A DNA stretch of 64,000 nucleotides, from contig JBMOOM010000127.1 of NCBI GenBank assembly GCA_049323275.1, forward strand, positions 1 to 64,000, in the 5' to 3' direction. Source of the DNA: Taklimakanibacter sp049323275 (GTDB lineage Bacteria > Pseudomonadota > Alphaproteobacteria > Rhizobiales > Aestuariivirgaceae). Every line of letters starts with the position of its first letter. Within the stretch, counting starts at the first letter, position 1. A program made the position numbers and the translations under genes. Shown here piece after piece: positions 33,389-42,445 of the stretch. A model generated the notes under the pieces. That model searched no databases. It saw nothing but the letters and a program-made list of their open reading frames with translations, and was not told the DNA's origin.

Positions 33389-34282
33389 GTGAATATGTTC
33401 TCGAGGCTCAAGGTCGAAGCCGGTGACATGCCGGCCCTGGTTGCTGCCTTCCTGGCGAAGCTTTCCATCGAAATCACCCCCAAGCAGGTCGAGAAGGTCG
33501 CTCTTCTGAAGGAGCGCCTGCCGCAAGGCACCCAGGTCTTCGTCGCCCTGATCGACCCGGCGGATCTTGCCCTCCAGATCGATGCCGTGGCCGCCATCCG
33601 CGCTGCGGGGCTCGAGCCGGTGCCGCATGTGCCGGCCCGCTTCGTGCGGGATGCGGCCGATCTCGAGCACCGGCTTCAGGCCTTTGCCGAGCGCGCCCAG
33701 GTGCGCCAGGTGCTGGTTCTGGGCGGCGGCGCGCCCCAGCCGCTCGGCGTCTATGACGCGGCCATCCAACTTCTCGAGACCGGTCTTTTTCAGAAATACG
33801 GCATCCGGAAGATCGGCGTCGCCGGCCATCCGGAGGGCAATCCCGATATCATCAAGGCCAAGGGCGAGGCCGCCCTCATCAGCGCGCTGCGCGAGAAGCA
33901 GGCCTATCTCTCGGCCCATGACATCGAGGGCTACATCGCCACCCAGTTCCTCTTCGAGGCGGCCCCGGTCGCCTACTGGGCCAAGACGCTGCGCGATGCC
34001 GGCGTGACGCTGCCGATCCATGTCGGCGTTCCGGGTCCCGCCACCATCAAAACGCTGGTCAAATATGCCGCCATGTGCGGGGTGGGCAATTCCGCCCGCT
34101 TCATCCGCAAGCAGGCCCTCAATGTGACCAAGCTGCTCACCGTGTCGAGCCCCGACGCCTTCGTCGAGAACCTCGCCAAGCTCCATTTCGAGAAGCCGGA
34201 GCTCGGCATTGCCGGCCCGCATCTCTATCCTTTCGGCGGCTTCGACAAGCTGCTCGACTGGGTGTCCTCGCGCGCCCAGTGA
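33389..34282 (+). CDS. metF: Methylenetetrahydrofolate reductase-like protein
   Basis: A 297-residue flavoprotein of the MetF family, which interconverts 5,10-methylene- and 5-methyl-tetrahydrofolate. The (beta/alpha)8 fold is suggested by the strand pattern FVALIDPAD, VPHVPARFV, VLVLGGGAPQP, KIGVAGHPEGNPD and YIATQFLFEA. The last two are diagnostic (folate-binding region). It diverges from housekeeping MetF, and the divergent GlxA regulator suggests a catabolic copy that handles C1 units, for example from demethylation. The start is GTG 33389 (GGAG 8 bases upstream) or ATG 33395. Confidence 0.85.
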   Translation: MNMFSRLKVEAGDMPALVAAFLAKLSIEITPKQVEKVALLKERLPQGTQVFVALIDPADLALQIDAVAAIRAAGLEPVPHVPARFVRDAADLEHRLQAFAERAQVRQVLVLGGGAPQPLGVYDAAIQLLETGLFQKYGIRKIGVAGHPEGNPDIIKAKGEAALISALREKQAYLSAHDIEGYIATQFLFEAAPVAYWAKTLRDAGVTLPIHVGVPGPATIKTLVKYAAMCGVGNSARFIRKQALNVTKLLTVSSPDAFVENLAKLHFEKPELGIAGPHLYPFGGFDKLLDWVSSRAQ

Positions 34283-34359
34283 GGGCGCGGAGACGGCGAT
34301 GCAGTTGCCCTTGGCGTTCAATTCCGAGGACGACGCGGCCTGAACGGTCGCGGCCTATC

Positions 34360-37293
34360 TCAGAACTCGACCGCCAGCGTGGCGTTGAGGCCGTGATCCT
34401 CCGCGTCGTCGCCGATCTCGCCGCTATAGGCGATGCCGAAGGTGGCATCGGACGAGAGCGTCACATCGAAACCCGCTTCCAGCACCGCCGCATCGCGGGC
34501 GATCGGCGCGCCGGCGATCACAAAATCCTCCGAGCCCTCGAAGGCGAAGGTCGACTCGGGCTCGACATCGCCGAAGGCGTGCCGCCAGCCCGCCATGGCC
34601 CTTAAGGAGGCCGGCATCTCGCCGAGCGTGAAGCCGGCCGCCGCGCGCAGGCCGAGCGTGGTGAAGGTGTTGTCGTTGGTCTCCGAGTCGCTCGACAATG
34701 CCGCCGGGCCGCCATCTTCCTCGAAGTCATCGGTCTTCGTCGAGACATAAGCGGCATTGGCGAAAGGCTCGAGCCGAAGGCTGTCGAGATCGAATGCGTA
34801 ACCGGCCTCGCCGAAGACCTGCACCGTGCCGGCATCGTAGTCGGCATCGAGATCATCGCCCAGGGCTTCGCGCTCGGTCGAGATATCATGCCAGGCATAG
34901 GCGACACCGGCGCGCAGACCGAAGGCATCGATCTGGGTGCCGCCATAAAGGCCGATCTGGTAGCTGTCGACGTCGCCGGACGAGTCGCGGTCATCGGCAT
35001 CGAAGCTCGAATGGGCATAGCCCGCCAGCACGCCGAGCCGCGTGGCTTCGACGACGCCGATATCGGCGCCGGCGAGGATGCCGCCGGTGTTGCGGGTGAA
35101 CTCGGCCGCGTTGCCGTCGCTGTCGGTCCGGGCCCAGCTGCCGAAGCCGCGCGTCCACAGAGCGAGGCCATGGCTGTCCGCCGGGGCATTCGTGACGCCC
35201 GCCGCGCTGAAGCCCATGACCTGCCCGCCGGAAGCCGCGACCCCGTTGAAGGCCTGGCGCAAGCGGTCATTGGCGGCATTGCGCCAGAAGCGGCTGTCCT
35301 GGTTGAGCATGCCGATGAGCGAGGCGTGTACCTCGCCGGAGAGCTGATCGAGCAGCGCCCTTGCTTCCTCCTCGCTGCCCGCCATGGCGAGAGCTACCCA
35401 GACGTCACTCGAGACATCGAGCGTGTCGATGGCGCCGGCAGTGGCCCGCTGGTTGCGGGTCTCGGCGACCTCGACGAAGGCGACATCGTTGCGCACCAGC
35501 TGGAGCGTGACATCGTTGCCGGTGCCGCCGGCATAGTCGATCAGCGCATCGAGGAAGGGCTGGTCGCTGGTGATCGGATTGAACGTGCCGGTCACGGCGT
35601 CGGTGCCGTCATTCTCGATGATGATATAGGGGCCGGTGAGAATGTCCCAGCTCTCGGCGGTGTTCGGCGTCAGGACCAGCTGAAGGTCGGCGGCGTCGAT
35701 ATCGACGGTGCCGTTGACGACGACCTTATCCGCTGCCGTGGGAGTCGCCTCGATCTCCAATATTCCGTGATTGATGTAATTGGCATCGACGATCTGGGTG
35801 CCGATCGAATTGCCCGGCGCATGGGTGCCGCCGGCTTCGATCTCGACGGTCTTGCCGGCGCTGCCGATATTGCCGACGCCGCCGAGCCGCCCGCCGGTTA
35901 CGGTGATGTCGCCGCCGAGCTTTCCGCCCGTTATATTGCCGACATACAAGCCGCCGCCAGACACCGTCGTCGTGCCGGTGAAAGTGGTGGAGCTGTCGCC
36001 GGTGAGCAGCAGGCTTCCGCCGCCGGCCTTCTTGAAATCTCCGCTTCCTTCTAGCTGTCCGGCAAAGGTCGCATTGGGCGCCGTCTGATCGACGGTCAGC
36101 TCCGCCGTCCCCACGAGAACCTTGCCGCCGGTGCCGGCGAGCGAGCTCATGGTCAGGTCGAACCCATTGAGATCGAGCGCGCCGCCATCCACGGTATAGC
36201 TTGTGTCGTTCACGAAAGCGCCGGCGATCCCGGCGCGCAGCGTGCCGTCCTTGACCACGGTGCCGCCGGTATAGGTATTGACGGCAGAAAGCACCGTTAC
36301 GCCGGCGATCTGGCGGACCGTACCTGGACCGCTGATGATCTTGTCGAAGGTGTAAGCGCTCTCGGTATGGTTGAACACCAGCTTGCTGCTGGCGAGAGCA
36401 AGATTGACGGACGCCGCATTGAGAGTGCCTGCGCCCGCGGCGGCCTCACCCTCCGCTGCGCCGATATTGATCGTGCCGGCACCGGATAGGCCAGCGGTTA
36501 CTGTTCCTGTCCCGTTGCCGACAGTCAATACGCCGTCTTCGCTCAATGTCAGCGCGCCGGCAAAACTGTGTCCGACATAGAAATTCGAGCCGGAGCTCGA
36601 CCATTCGGAATTGGCTCCGGTGATCTTCACGTCGCTCGCGCCGCCGAGGCCGATGATTCCGGTGAAGCCGCTTTCGACCCTGCCGCCGGCTTCGATGGTC
36701 ATCATGCCCGAGCCCAGATTGCCGACGACGATCTGGCCGAAAGTCGTCCATGTGGAGCCGGTTCCCGATACAACGACGGCTCCGCCGTAATTGACGTAGC
36801 CGGCGCTGGCGCCGACATCGCCGAGATTTGCGCCGCCCTGAATCCTGAGCGTACCTTCGTTCACCCGCACGGTGCCAAGGAAGTTGGTGCCATCGCCGGT
36901 GAAGACGAGCGTGCCGGCGCCTTGCTTGATGAAATTGGCGCCGCCGCCGCCGGTGATCAGGCCTGTCGCGGTCAATGTCGTGCCCGCATCCGTCTCGATA
37001 CGGCCGCCGTAATTGGTGAAATTGAGGGTGCGGCTAGTTGAGAAGGAGTCGGTTGTCTGGAGTGTGGGAGTGGCGCCGACATTGGTCGACGGGGTGTACG
37101 AACTGCCGTTGAAGGTCACGGTCTCGCCGGCGGGGGCGATGACGCCATCATCGACCGCAATGATCGTCTCACCGTCATTGAGGGTCACCGCGCCCGCGTA
37201 ATCGAACGACAGAGCCAAGGCGCCCAACGCCAATACCGTCAGCGCGGTGGTGCCCGTCAGGCGCCACCTGAATTCTGCAAATGCCGCACGCAT
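34360..37293 (-). CDS. Autotransporter with C-terminal beta-barrel (type Va)
   Basis: A 977-residue surface protein. An extended signal peptide (about residues 1-35) has a hydrophobic core TTALTVLALGALALS. The passenger (36-600) is built of imperfect beta-helix repeats rich in Gly, Thr, Asn and Val, with autotransporter strand repeats such as GAGTLVFTGDGTNFLG and NTYTGGTVVKDGTLRAG. The barrel domain (about 690-977) ends with the outer-membrane signature LNATLAVEF. No protease or lipase motif is seen in the passenger, so an adhesin or aggregation role is likely. Monocistronic. A 648-base AT-rich gap separates it from the divergent collagen-like gene. Confidence 0.92.
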   Translation of the reverse strand: MRAAFAEFRWRLTGTTALTVLALGALALSFDYAGAVTLNDGETIIAVDDGVIAPAGETVTFNGSSYTPSTNVGATPTLQTTDSFSTSRTLNFTNYGGRIETDAGTTLTATGLITGGGGANFIKQGAGTLVFTGDGTNFLGTVRVNEGTLRIQGGANLGDVGASAGYVNYGGAVVVSGTGSTWTTFGQIVVGNLGSGMMTIEAGGRVESGFTGIIGLGGASDVKITGANSEWSSSGSNFYVGHSFAGALTLSEDGVLTVGNGTGTVTAGLSGAGTINIGAAEGEAAAGAGTLNAASVNLALASSKLVFNHTESAYTFDKIISGPGTVRQIAGVTVLSAVNTYTGGTVVKDGTLRAGIAGAFVNDTSYTVDGGALDLNGFDLTMSSLAGTGGKVLVGTAELTVDQTAPNATFAGQLEGSGDFKKAGGGSLLLTGDSSTTFTGTTTVSGGGLYVGNITGGKLGGDITVTGGRLGGVGNIGSAGKTVEIEAGGTHAPGNSIGTQIVDANYINHGILEIEATPTAADKVVVNGTVDIDAADLQLVLTPNTAESWDILTGPYIIIENDGTDAVTGTFNPITSDQPFLDALIDYAGGTGNDVTLQLVRNDVAFVEVAETRNQRATAGAIDTLDVSSDVWVALAMAGSEEEARALLDQLSGEVHASLIGMLNQDSRFWRNAANDRLRQAFNGVAASGGQVMGFSAAGVTNAPADSHGLALWTRGFGSWARTDSDGNAAEFTRNTGGILAGADIGVVEATRLGVLAGYAHSSFDADDRDSSGDVDSYQIGLYGGTQIDAFGLRAGVAYAWHDISTEREALGDDLDADYDAGTVQVFGEAGYAFDLDSLRLEPFANAAYVSTKTDDFEEDGGPAALSSDSETNDNTFTTLGLRAAAGFTLGEMPASLRAMAGWRHAFGDVEPESTFAFEGSEDFVIAGAPIARDAAVLEAGFDVTLSSDATFGIAYSGEIGDDAEDHGLNATLAVEF

Positions 37294-37752
37294 TCCCCCG
37301 CCCTCTCTCGCTCAGGTTGTTCATCTTCAGCGAGATGATGAGGATCATTGCCCCCTAATCACGCGCCGCCCTTGATCCGGTGGTGTTTCTGACACAGCGT
37401 TAGCTCAGCGGCAAGGGGTTAACGGCGAGGATTCACATCGTCTTAAAGTGATCCTCAATTTTGAGTAGAGTTGTCTCAATCCGGTGAACCTTATTGATAC
37501 GAATCTCTGCTCGCGCATATGAGGAATCTGTGGAAAACACGATTCTGGCGCCTGTTGCGGGGGCGCGACCTCCGCTTCGCACCCCGACGCTGAAAAATCC
37601 TGGCGCGTCTGGCTGCGCGGTTCCCCGCGTCGGGAGAGGGCGGATTTCATCATGTCGATAGTGTTTCCCCCAGGCGAAACGAAAGCGCCGTTTTAGGGCC
37701 GCCACATTACTAAAACTGTTCCTTATATTCTGAAATGCGCAAAGACGATGCG

Positions 37753-37767
37753 TTAACGGAATATTAA
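37753..37767 (+). promoter_or_regulatory. CtrA-like box 1 (TTAA-N7-TTAA)
   Basis: TTAA, seven bases, TTAA: an exact match to the consensus bound by the cell-cycle regulator CtrA in alphaproteobacteria. It lies 174 bases upstream of the collagen-like gene. Binding is inferred. Confidence 0.55.
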
Positions 37768-37815
37768 AGACAATACATTCCAAATAAAACGCGAATACAT
37801 GCAAATATAGATTTG

Positions 37816-37831
37816 TTAATAGTAAGTTAAC
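37816..37831 (+). promoter_or_regulatory. CtrA-like box 2 (TTAA-N7-TTAAC)
   Basis: A full match to the CtrA consensus including the final C, 49 bases after box 1 within the same AT-rich stretch and 110 bases before the start codon. Two exact boxes in tandem make chance less likely. Binding is inferred. Confidence 0.6.
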
Positions 37832-37941
37832 CTAACTATAGTTTTCCCGGCAGGCGTGGATATAGTTTGAATCACGCGTCTGAGATCAGAGAAGAGAGTG
37901 GACGTAGTAATTAACTAATCTCTCAACGGCGAGGTGAACAA

Positions 37942-38988
37942 ATGAAAACGGCAATGACCACGGGAAGACTGAAAGTACTGGCGGCGGCGGTTTCGATGGC
38001 CGTGCTGGCCGGAATGGCGATCCCCGCTCTGGCTGAACAAGGCGGCGGTGGTAGCGGCAGTGGCGGCATTGGTGGCGGCGGCGGTCTGGGCGGTGCCCTG
38101 GGTGGTGCTGTCGGGGGCGCGGTCGGGGCGGTCGGCGGTGTTGTCGGCGGCGTCGGTAGCGCGGTCGGCGGCGTTGTCGGCGGCCTGACGGGCGGCGGCG
38201 GCACGACCGGTGGCGGTCTTCTCGGTGGCGGTACCAGCAGCAATTCGAGCGGGCTCGGCGGCAGCGGTGGCCTGCTGGGCGGCAGCGGTGGCGTGCTCGG
38301 CGGCACGGGCGGCCTGCTCGGCGGGGGCACCAGCGGCACCGGCAGCAATGGCGGCGTCATCAACAACTTCAACGGCAGGGGCATTGGCGTCAATCTTGGC
38401 GTGGCCAAGGTCGGCGTCGGGCTGACGACCAAGAAAAAGAAGGGACTCAATGCGCTGGTTAAGCTGCAGGCCCTCGGCAAGAACGGCGTGAATGCCAAGG
38501 TGGGCGCCAATCTTCTCGGCGAGAAGAGCCTGCTCGACGCCAAGGCCAAGGCGAATGTGCTGGGCAAGAACGGCCTCACCGCCAAGGCGAACGCCAAGGC
38601 GCTCAGCAAGAATGGCGACCTGGTCAATGCCAAGGCCAATGTGAATGCGCTGGGCAAGAACGGCATCAATGCCAAGGTGGGCGCCAAGGTCGGCACCGGC
38701 GGCATCAACGTGAAAGTCGGTCTGTCGATCGGCGGCGTTAAGAAGCCGGGTGGTCCTGGCGGACCTGGTGGGCCCGGCGGACCTGGCGGCCCCGGCGGAC
38801 CGGGCGGGCCTGGCGGTCCGGGCACTCCCGGCAACAATGGCGGCATCGGCAACGAGATCGCCGGCCTGTCCAACTATGAGCGCATGCAGCTCAAGAAGAA
38901 GTGCGGTTCGGTTCTCGCTTCGCCTTCCAGCTACAACCGTGATGCGGTTCAGGTATGCCGCGTCCTCGCCCAACTCGCGGGGCTCTAG
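37942..38988 (+). CDS. Exported glycine-rich, collagen-like repeat protein
   Basis: A 348-residue exported protein with no family I recognise. Residues 1-31 are a signal peptide (VLAAAVSMAVLAGMAIPALA). Residues 33-140 are Gly-rich with Val/Leu. Residues 165-262 hold about four degenerate repeats around LGKNGxNAKVxAN, rich in Lys and Asn (starts near 177, 206, 221 and 237). Residues 269-299 are a collagen-like run of about nine Gly-Gly-Pro triplets ending GTPGNNG. The C-terminal 40 residues are different, with two cysteines (321 and 339) in a probable disulfide. There is no anchor or barrel, so it is probably released or bound to the surface through partners. GAGGTG precedes the start. CtrA-like boxes lie upstream. 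Confidence 0.78.
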   Translation: MKTAMTTGRLKVLAAAVSMAVLAGMAIPALAEQGGGGSGSGGIGGGGGLGGALGGAVGGAVGAVGGVVGGVGSAVGGVVGGLTGGGGTTGGGLLGGGTSSNSSGLGGSGGLLGGSGGVLGGTGGLLGGGTSGTGSNGGVINNFNGRGIGVNLGVAKVGVGLTTKKKKGLNALVKLQALGKNGVNAKVGANLLGEKSLLDAKAKANVLGKNGLTAKANAKALSKNGDLVNAKANVNALGKNGINAKVGAKVGTGGINVKVGLSIGGVKKPGGPGGPGGPGGPGGPGGPGGPGGPGTPGNNGGIGNEIAGLSNYERMQLKKKCGSVLASPSSYNRDAVQVCRVLAQLAGL

Positions 38989-39041
38989 AGCTAATCCCCC
39001 AGCTCGAGAACCTAGTCTCGCGATTGTCTGGTGACGGCATG

Positions 39042-39074
39042 CTGCGCGGTTCTTCGGAGCCGCGCAGTATTTTT
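39042..39074 (+). terminator. Intrinsic terminator of the collagen-like gene
   Basis: An 11-base stem (CTGCGCGGTTC with GAGCCGCGCAG) closed by a TTCG tetraloop, then TATTTTT. It lies 54 bases after the stop. Its T-run overlaps the 3' end of the convergent OFA transporter gene. Confidence 0.88.
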
Positions 39075-40437
39075 ATGGGCCGGGCTTCGCGGCGTCCTTG
39101 ACCTTGCCGGCCGCGGTGCCGGCGAAGACCTGAAACAGGATCCGCCGGGGCACGAAGCGCTCGTCATTCACCAGGAAGCTGAAAGTGAAGGCCAATCCGA
39201 GCACGACGATATTGAGCAGGAAGGCATAGATGACGGCGCGGTCCGGATAGCTGTCCTTGATGCTGGCGACCATCAGCGGCCCGACCACGCCGGCGGCCGA
39301 CCAGGCGGTGAGGATGACGCCATAGAGCCTCGACATGCGCTGCGGTCCGTAGACGTCCGACACCATCGACGGCATGATCGCGAAGCCGCCGCCGAAGCAG
39401 CTCAGCACGTAGCAGACCAGCGCGGCGAAGACCCACGGATTGTGCTCGGTCATCAGGAGGCCGAACACGACCAGCTGCGTGGCGAACAGGACTCGGAAGG
39501 TGTTGAGCCGTCCGATCCGCTCGGACAGGGCGCCCCAGGCGATACGGCCGATGCCGTTGAACAGCGAGCTGACGGCGATCAGCGTGGCTCCATAGCCGGC
39601 GAGCACGCTCCGCTCCAGGCTCGGGTGATCGAGCTTCCAGATGTCCTGGTACAAGGGCGACAGGAAGCTGATGATCGAGATGCCGGCCGTGATGTTGAGG
39701 AAGAAGACGAACCACATGATCGCATATTGGCCGGCCAGCAGATATTCGCTGAGCGGCAGGTCTGCCTCCTGCTCGGCCCGTGCATAGGGACCTTCGCTCC
39801 GGCTCGCTCCTTTGGCCGCCGGCGAGAAGCCTTGGGGCAAGTAGCCATCCGGAGGATTCTTCAGTAGCGCCGCGGAGCCGATGGCGACCGAGCCGAGAAT
39901 GGCGCCGAGTGCGGCAAAGACCAGGATCAGGTCGCCGGAGAGCAGGCGCATCAGGACCGGCGCCAGCAGGACGCTGAGGACGAAGGCGCCGAGCCCGAAT
40001 CCCATGGCGACGATGCCGGTCATTTGTCCCCGCCGATCGGGAAACCATTTGAGGACGGTCGTCATCGGCGTCACATAACCGAGGCCGATGCCGATGCCGC
40101 TGACGGCGCCATAGCCGAGATAGAACAGCGGGAGGCTCTCGACGGCGAGCGCCAGCGCCGCCATCGCATAGCCCGCCGCGAAGAGAATGCCGCCGGCGAC
40201 GGCGAGCTTGCGCGGCCCGATCCTGGCCAGATTGATCCCGCCCCATGCCGCCGACAGGCCGAGACAGCAGATATTCAGGCTGAAGGCCCAGGAGGTGTCG
40301 GTATTGCTCCAGCGGAACTGTTCGACGAGGAGGGGCTGGAAATAGCTCCAGGCATAGACGGTGCCGAGACAGAGCTGCAGGACGGTGCAGGCGATGGCGA
40401 CCAGCCACCGGTTGGGCACGCGTTCCGAAGGGGGCAT
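39073..40437 (-). CDS. OFA-family MFS transporter (oxalate/formate antiporter-like)
   Basis: A 454-residue inner-membrane protein with about 12 membrane segments and an N-terminus (VLQLCLGTVYAWSYFQPLL) diagnostic of the OFA family, which includes the OxlT oxalate:formate antiporter and relatives for lactate or other monocarboxylates. The segment LGYVTPMTTVLKWFPDRRG and the mid-loop between helices 6 and 7 (about 205-230) are also typical. Substrate unknown. It is the last gene of a three-gene unit with a HAMP-type membrane protein (2 bases upstream) and a solitary binding protein. That arrangement is unusual for an MFS carrier. Confidence 0.9.
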   Translation of the reverse strand: MPPSERVPNRWLVAIACTVLQLCLGTVYAWSYFQPLLVEQFRWSNTDTSWAFSLNICCLGLSAAWGGINLARIGPRKLAVAGGILFAAGYAMAALALAVESLPLFYLGYGAVSGIGIGLGYVTPMTTVLKWFPDRRGQMTGIVAMGFGLGAFVLSVLLAPVLMRLLSGDLILVFAALGAILGSVAIGSAALLKNPPDGYLPQGFSPAAKGASRSEGPYARAEQEADLPLSEYLLAGQYAIMWFVFFLNITAGISIISFLSPLYQDIWKLDHPSLERSVLAGYGATLIAVSSLFNGIGRIAWGALSERIGRLNTFRVLFATQLVVFGLLMTEHNPWVFAALVCYVLSCFGGGFAIMPSMVSDVYGPQRMSRLYGVILTAWSAAGVVGPLMVASIKDSYPDRAVIYAFLLNIVVLGLAFTFSFLVNDERFVPRRILFQVFAGTAAGKVKDAAKPGP

Positions 40438-40439
40438 GC

Positions 40440-41153
40440 CTACGCTCCTCCGCCGGAGGCTTTGCGGATCAGCCGGCCCAGCTCGCCCACTTCGTCGACG
40501 CGCTCGAGCAGGGGTTTGAGCTGCTCGGCGCCCGGGGCCGAGTGCTTCTCGCCGGACAGCGAGTGCCAGGCATAGTTGCCGAGGAGATGGAGCGGCCGGG
40601 AGACCTGATACATCAGCCCATAGGTCACCAGCACGCTGACCACGAAGATGATGGTGAGCAGGTAGACGACCTTGCCGATGGCGGTCTGGACCTGCAGGGC
40701 GAAGTAGCCTTTGTCCATGCCGACATGCACGCGGCCGGCCTGGCCGCCGATGATGCCGGCGGTCACTTCCGAAAAGCTGCCCATGCCCGCGAGGCTGCGG
40801 TCATAGGTGTCCTTGTCGCTCTTGTAGTCGGCGGCGATCTCGTCCGGGACGCCAGGCACGAAAGTGTGGGCGATGATCGTTCCGTCCCCGTCCACGACGA
40901 AGACATAGGAGATCCCCGGCGTCTCGACATACTGGTCGATGACGGATTGCAGCGCCGGATAATTCTGGTTGACGATCAGGTCGCTGTCCGAATTGGCGAT
41001 GGCGCGCGCGATCGCCCGGCTGCTGTTCAGGAAATAGTCGGTGAGCTGGCGGTCCACCGTGTGGACATAGATGACGGAGGTCGAGACCAGGATGAGCCCC
41101 ATGAGCGCGAACACGCCGAACAGGGTCTTCTGATAGAACCGGGCGATCCTCAT
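40440..41153 (-). CDS. Membrane sensor with HAMP-like end and no output domain
   Basis: A 237-residue inner-membrane protein. Membrane segments are at about 11-31 and 163-184; between them lies a periplasmic domain of roughly 130 residues with a Cache/PAS-like look (ISYVFVVDGDGTIIAHTF). After the second segment, residues 181-234 resemble a HAMP domain (VSRPLHLL and later DEVGELGRLI), after which the protein ends. No kinase, cyclase, GGDEF or chemoreceptor domain is present, nor does one follow in the next gene. The ATG at 41153 overlaps the binding-protein stop by four bases. I infer that it relays the state of the binding protein, perhaps to the neighbouring transporter. Function unknown. 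Confidence 0.75.
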   Translation of the reverse strand: MRIARFYQKTLFGVFALMGLILVSTSVIYVHTVDRQLTDYFLNSSRAIARAIANSDSDLIVNQNYPALQSVIDQYVETPGISYVFVVDGDGTIIAHTFVPGVPDEIAADYKSDKDTYDRSLAGMGSFSEVTAGIIGGQAGRVHVGMDKGYFALQVQTAIGKVVYLLTIIFVVSVLVTYGLMYQVSRPLHLLGNYAWHSLSGEKHSAPGAEQLKPLLERVDEVGELGRLIRKASGGGA

Positions 41154-42445
41154 CGCTTCAACCAAGCCTCCCATTCACCGTCTGGCAAAGGCACGAACTG
41201 GCCGTTCCGGACCACGGTGTAATAAACCTGGTCCGAGGCCTGGCGCCGGCCCGTGGCACCGCCGAAGGACAGCTTCTGGCCGAGGCCCAGATCGAGTTCG
41301 CCCATGGTCAGCGCAGCCTGCGCCAGGCCGACGCGCTCGGGATCGGCGCCCATCCGCTCGAGGATCGCGACGAACATCCTGGCGTTCAGATAGCCTTCCA
41401 AGCTCACGAAGCTGTAGGGCAGGGGGACATATTCCGTTTCCGGCGTCTTGCCCTCCGGATAGAGCAGCGCGTCCGGCGGCATGAGGGCATCGCGATAGCG
41501 GTCCATCGCCGCGCGATATTCAACCATGACCGGCATCGTCGCGTCCAGATAGCTCGGCACGACCTGGGAGCTCACCAGTCGCGAAGTGTAGTCCTTGCCG
41601 GATTTCTGCTCGGCATCGGACAACAGCCTGAGCATGGCGTCGCTGCCGACGAAGGAGATCGTCGCGACCGGTGCGTCGACGCCGCGGTCGCGCATGTTGC
41701 GCACGAAGCCGGCGCAGGCCGGATAGGTGCCGACGCAGATGATGGCGTCGGGCTTGAGGCGCTCCATGACCGCCACCTGGCCGTCATAGCTCTGATCATA
41801 GGGCGAGCCGCGCCGGTAGGTGGCCTCGCCGGCGATCTCCAGCCCGTGCCCGGCGAGCGCCTTGCGCACGCCGGCCCAGCCGGTGCGGCCATAGGCGTCC
41901 GCCTGATAGAACACCGCGATGCGCGTCCGGCCCGCGGCGACGAAATGATCGACGAGCCCCTTGGTCTCCTGGTCGTATGACGCGCGCAGGTTGAAGCTGA
42001 ACGCGTCATAGGGCGGAACCCTGCTGGCGTCCGACCCGGAGAAGGGGAAGAACAGGAGGAAATGCTCGGCCTGCCGCATCCTGAGAAGCGGCAGGGTACG
42101 GATCATGGTCGGCGTGCCGACATAGGAGAACAGCGCGAAGACGTCCTCCTTCATCAACTTCAGCGTGTTCCGGATCGCGAGATCGGGCTGGTATTTGTCG
42201 TCATAGGCCGTGATCACGACGCGCCGGCCATTGACGCCGCCGGCCTCGTTGACCGCGGTCAGATAGGCCATGGCGCCGCGATAGAGCTCGATGCTGAGGG
42301 CCCGCGCACTCGCCGAAAAATCAGCCGACATGCCGAGGCGGATTTCACTTTGGCCGGCGGCTGCCGTCGAGTCCTGCTGCGCCAGTGCGCGATTGCCGAA
42401 GAGCACGACGAGAGCCACGAGGCTCAGCGCGAGGATCGGTCTCAA
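41150..42445 (-). CDS. Periplasmic binding protein, branched-chain amino acid type (Peripla_BP_6)
   Basis: A 431-residue secreted protein of the Leu/Ile/Val-binding superfamily. Signal peptide: LALSLVALVVLFGNRALA. The fold is shown by IRLGMSADFSASARALS, AVNEAGGVNGRRVVITAYDDKY and FYQADAYGRTGWAGVRKAL. Such proteins normally serve ABC importers, but no permease or ATPase gene lies nearby; instead it is coupled to a HAMP-type membrane protein. So it may act as a sensory ligand receptor, as AmiC- or TctC-like proteins can. The start is uncertain: TTG 42445 lacks a Shine-Dalgarno, whereas an in-frame CTG at 42463 has AGGAG about 7 bases upstream. Confidence 0.85.
   Translation of the reverse strand: MRPILALSLVALVVLFGNRALAQQDSTAAAGQSEIRLGMSADFSASARALSIELYRGAMAYLTAVNEAGGVNGRRVVITAYDDKYQPDLAIRNTLKLMKEDVFALFSYVGTPTMIRTLPLLRMRQAEHFLLFFPFSGSDASRVPPYDAFSFNLRASYDQETKGLVDHFVAAGRTRIAVFYQADAYGRTGWAGVRKALAGHGLEIAGEATYRRGSPYDQSYDGQVAVMERLKPDAIICVGTYPACAGFVRNMRDRGVDAPVATISFVGSDAMLRLLSDAEQKSGKDYTSRLVSSQVVPSYLDATMPVMVEYRAAMDRYRDALMPPDALLYPEGKTPETEYVPLPYSFVSLEGYLNARMFVAILERMGADPERVGLAQAALTMGELDLGLGQKLSFGGATGRRQASDQVYYTVVRNGQFVPLPDGEWEAWLKR

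Larger units (their letters stand above)
37294..37941. other. Gene-free, AT-rich regulatory interval
   Basis: These 648 bases lie between the divergent autotransporter and collagen-like genes. No frame on either strand looks coding. The right half (from about 37700) is strikingly AT-rich for this genome and carries two CtrA-like boxes. The left part presumably holds the autotransporter promoter. A long leader for the collagen-like gene is also possible. Confidence 0.7.

Noticed and set aside
37915..38973. Two long open frames on the minus strand opposite the collagen-like gene, one with long Pro-Pro-Gly runs
   Set aside because: They are mirror images of the Gly-rich repeats; low-complexity GC-rich DNA keeps antisense frames open. 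No ribosome site or signal peptide, whereas the + strand frame has both.
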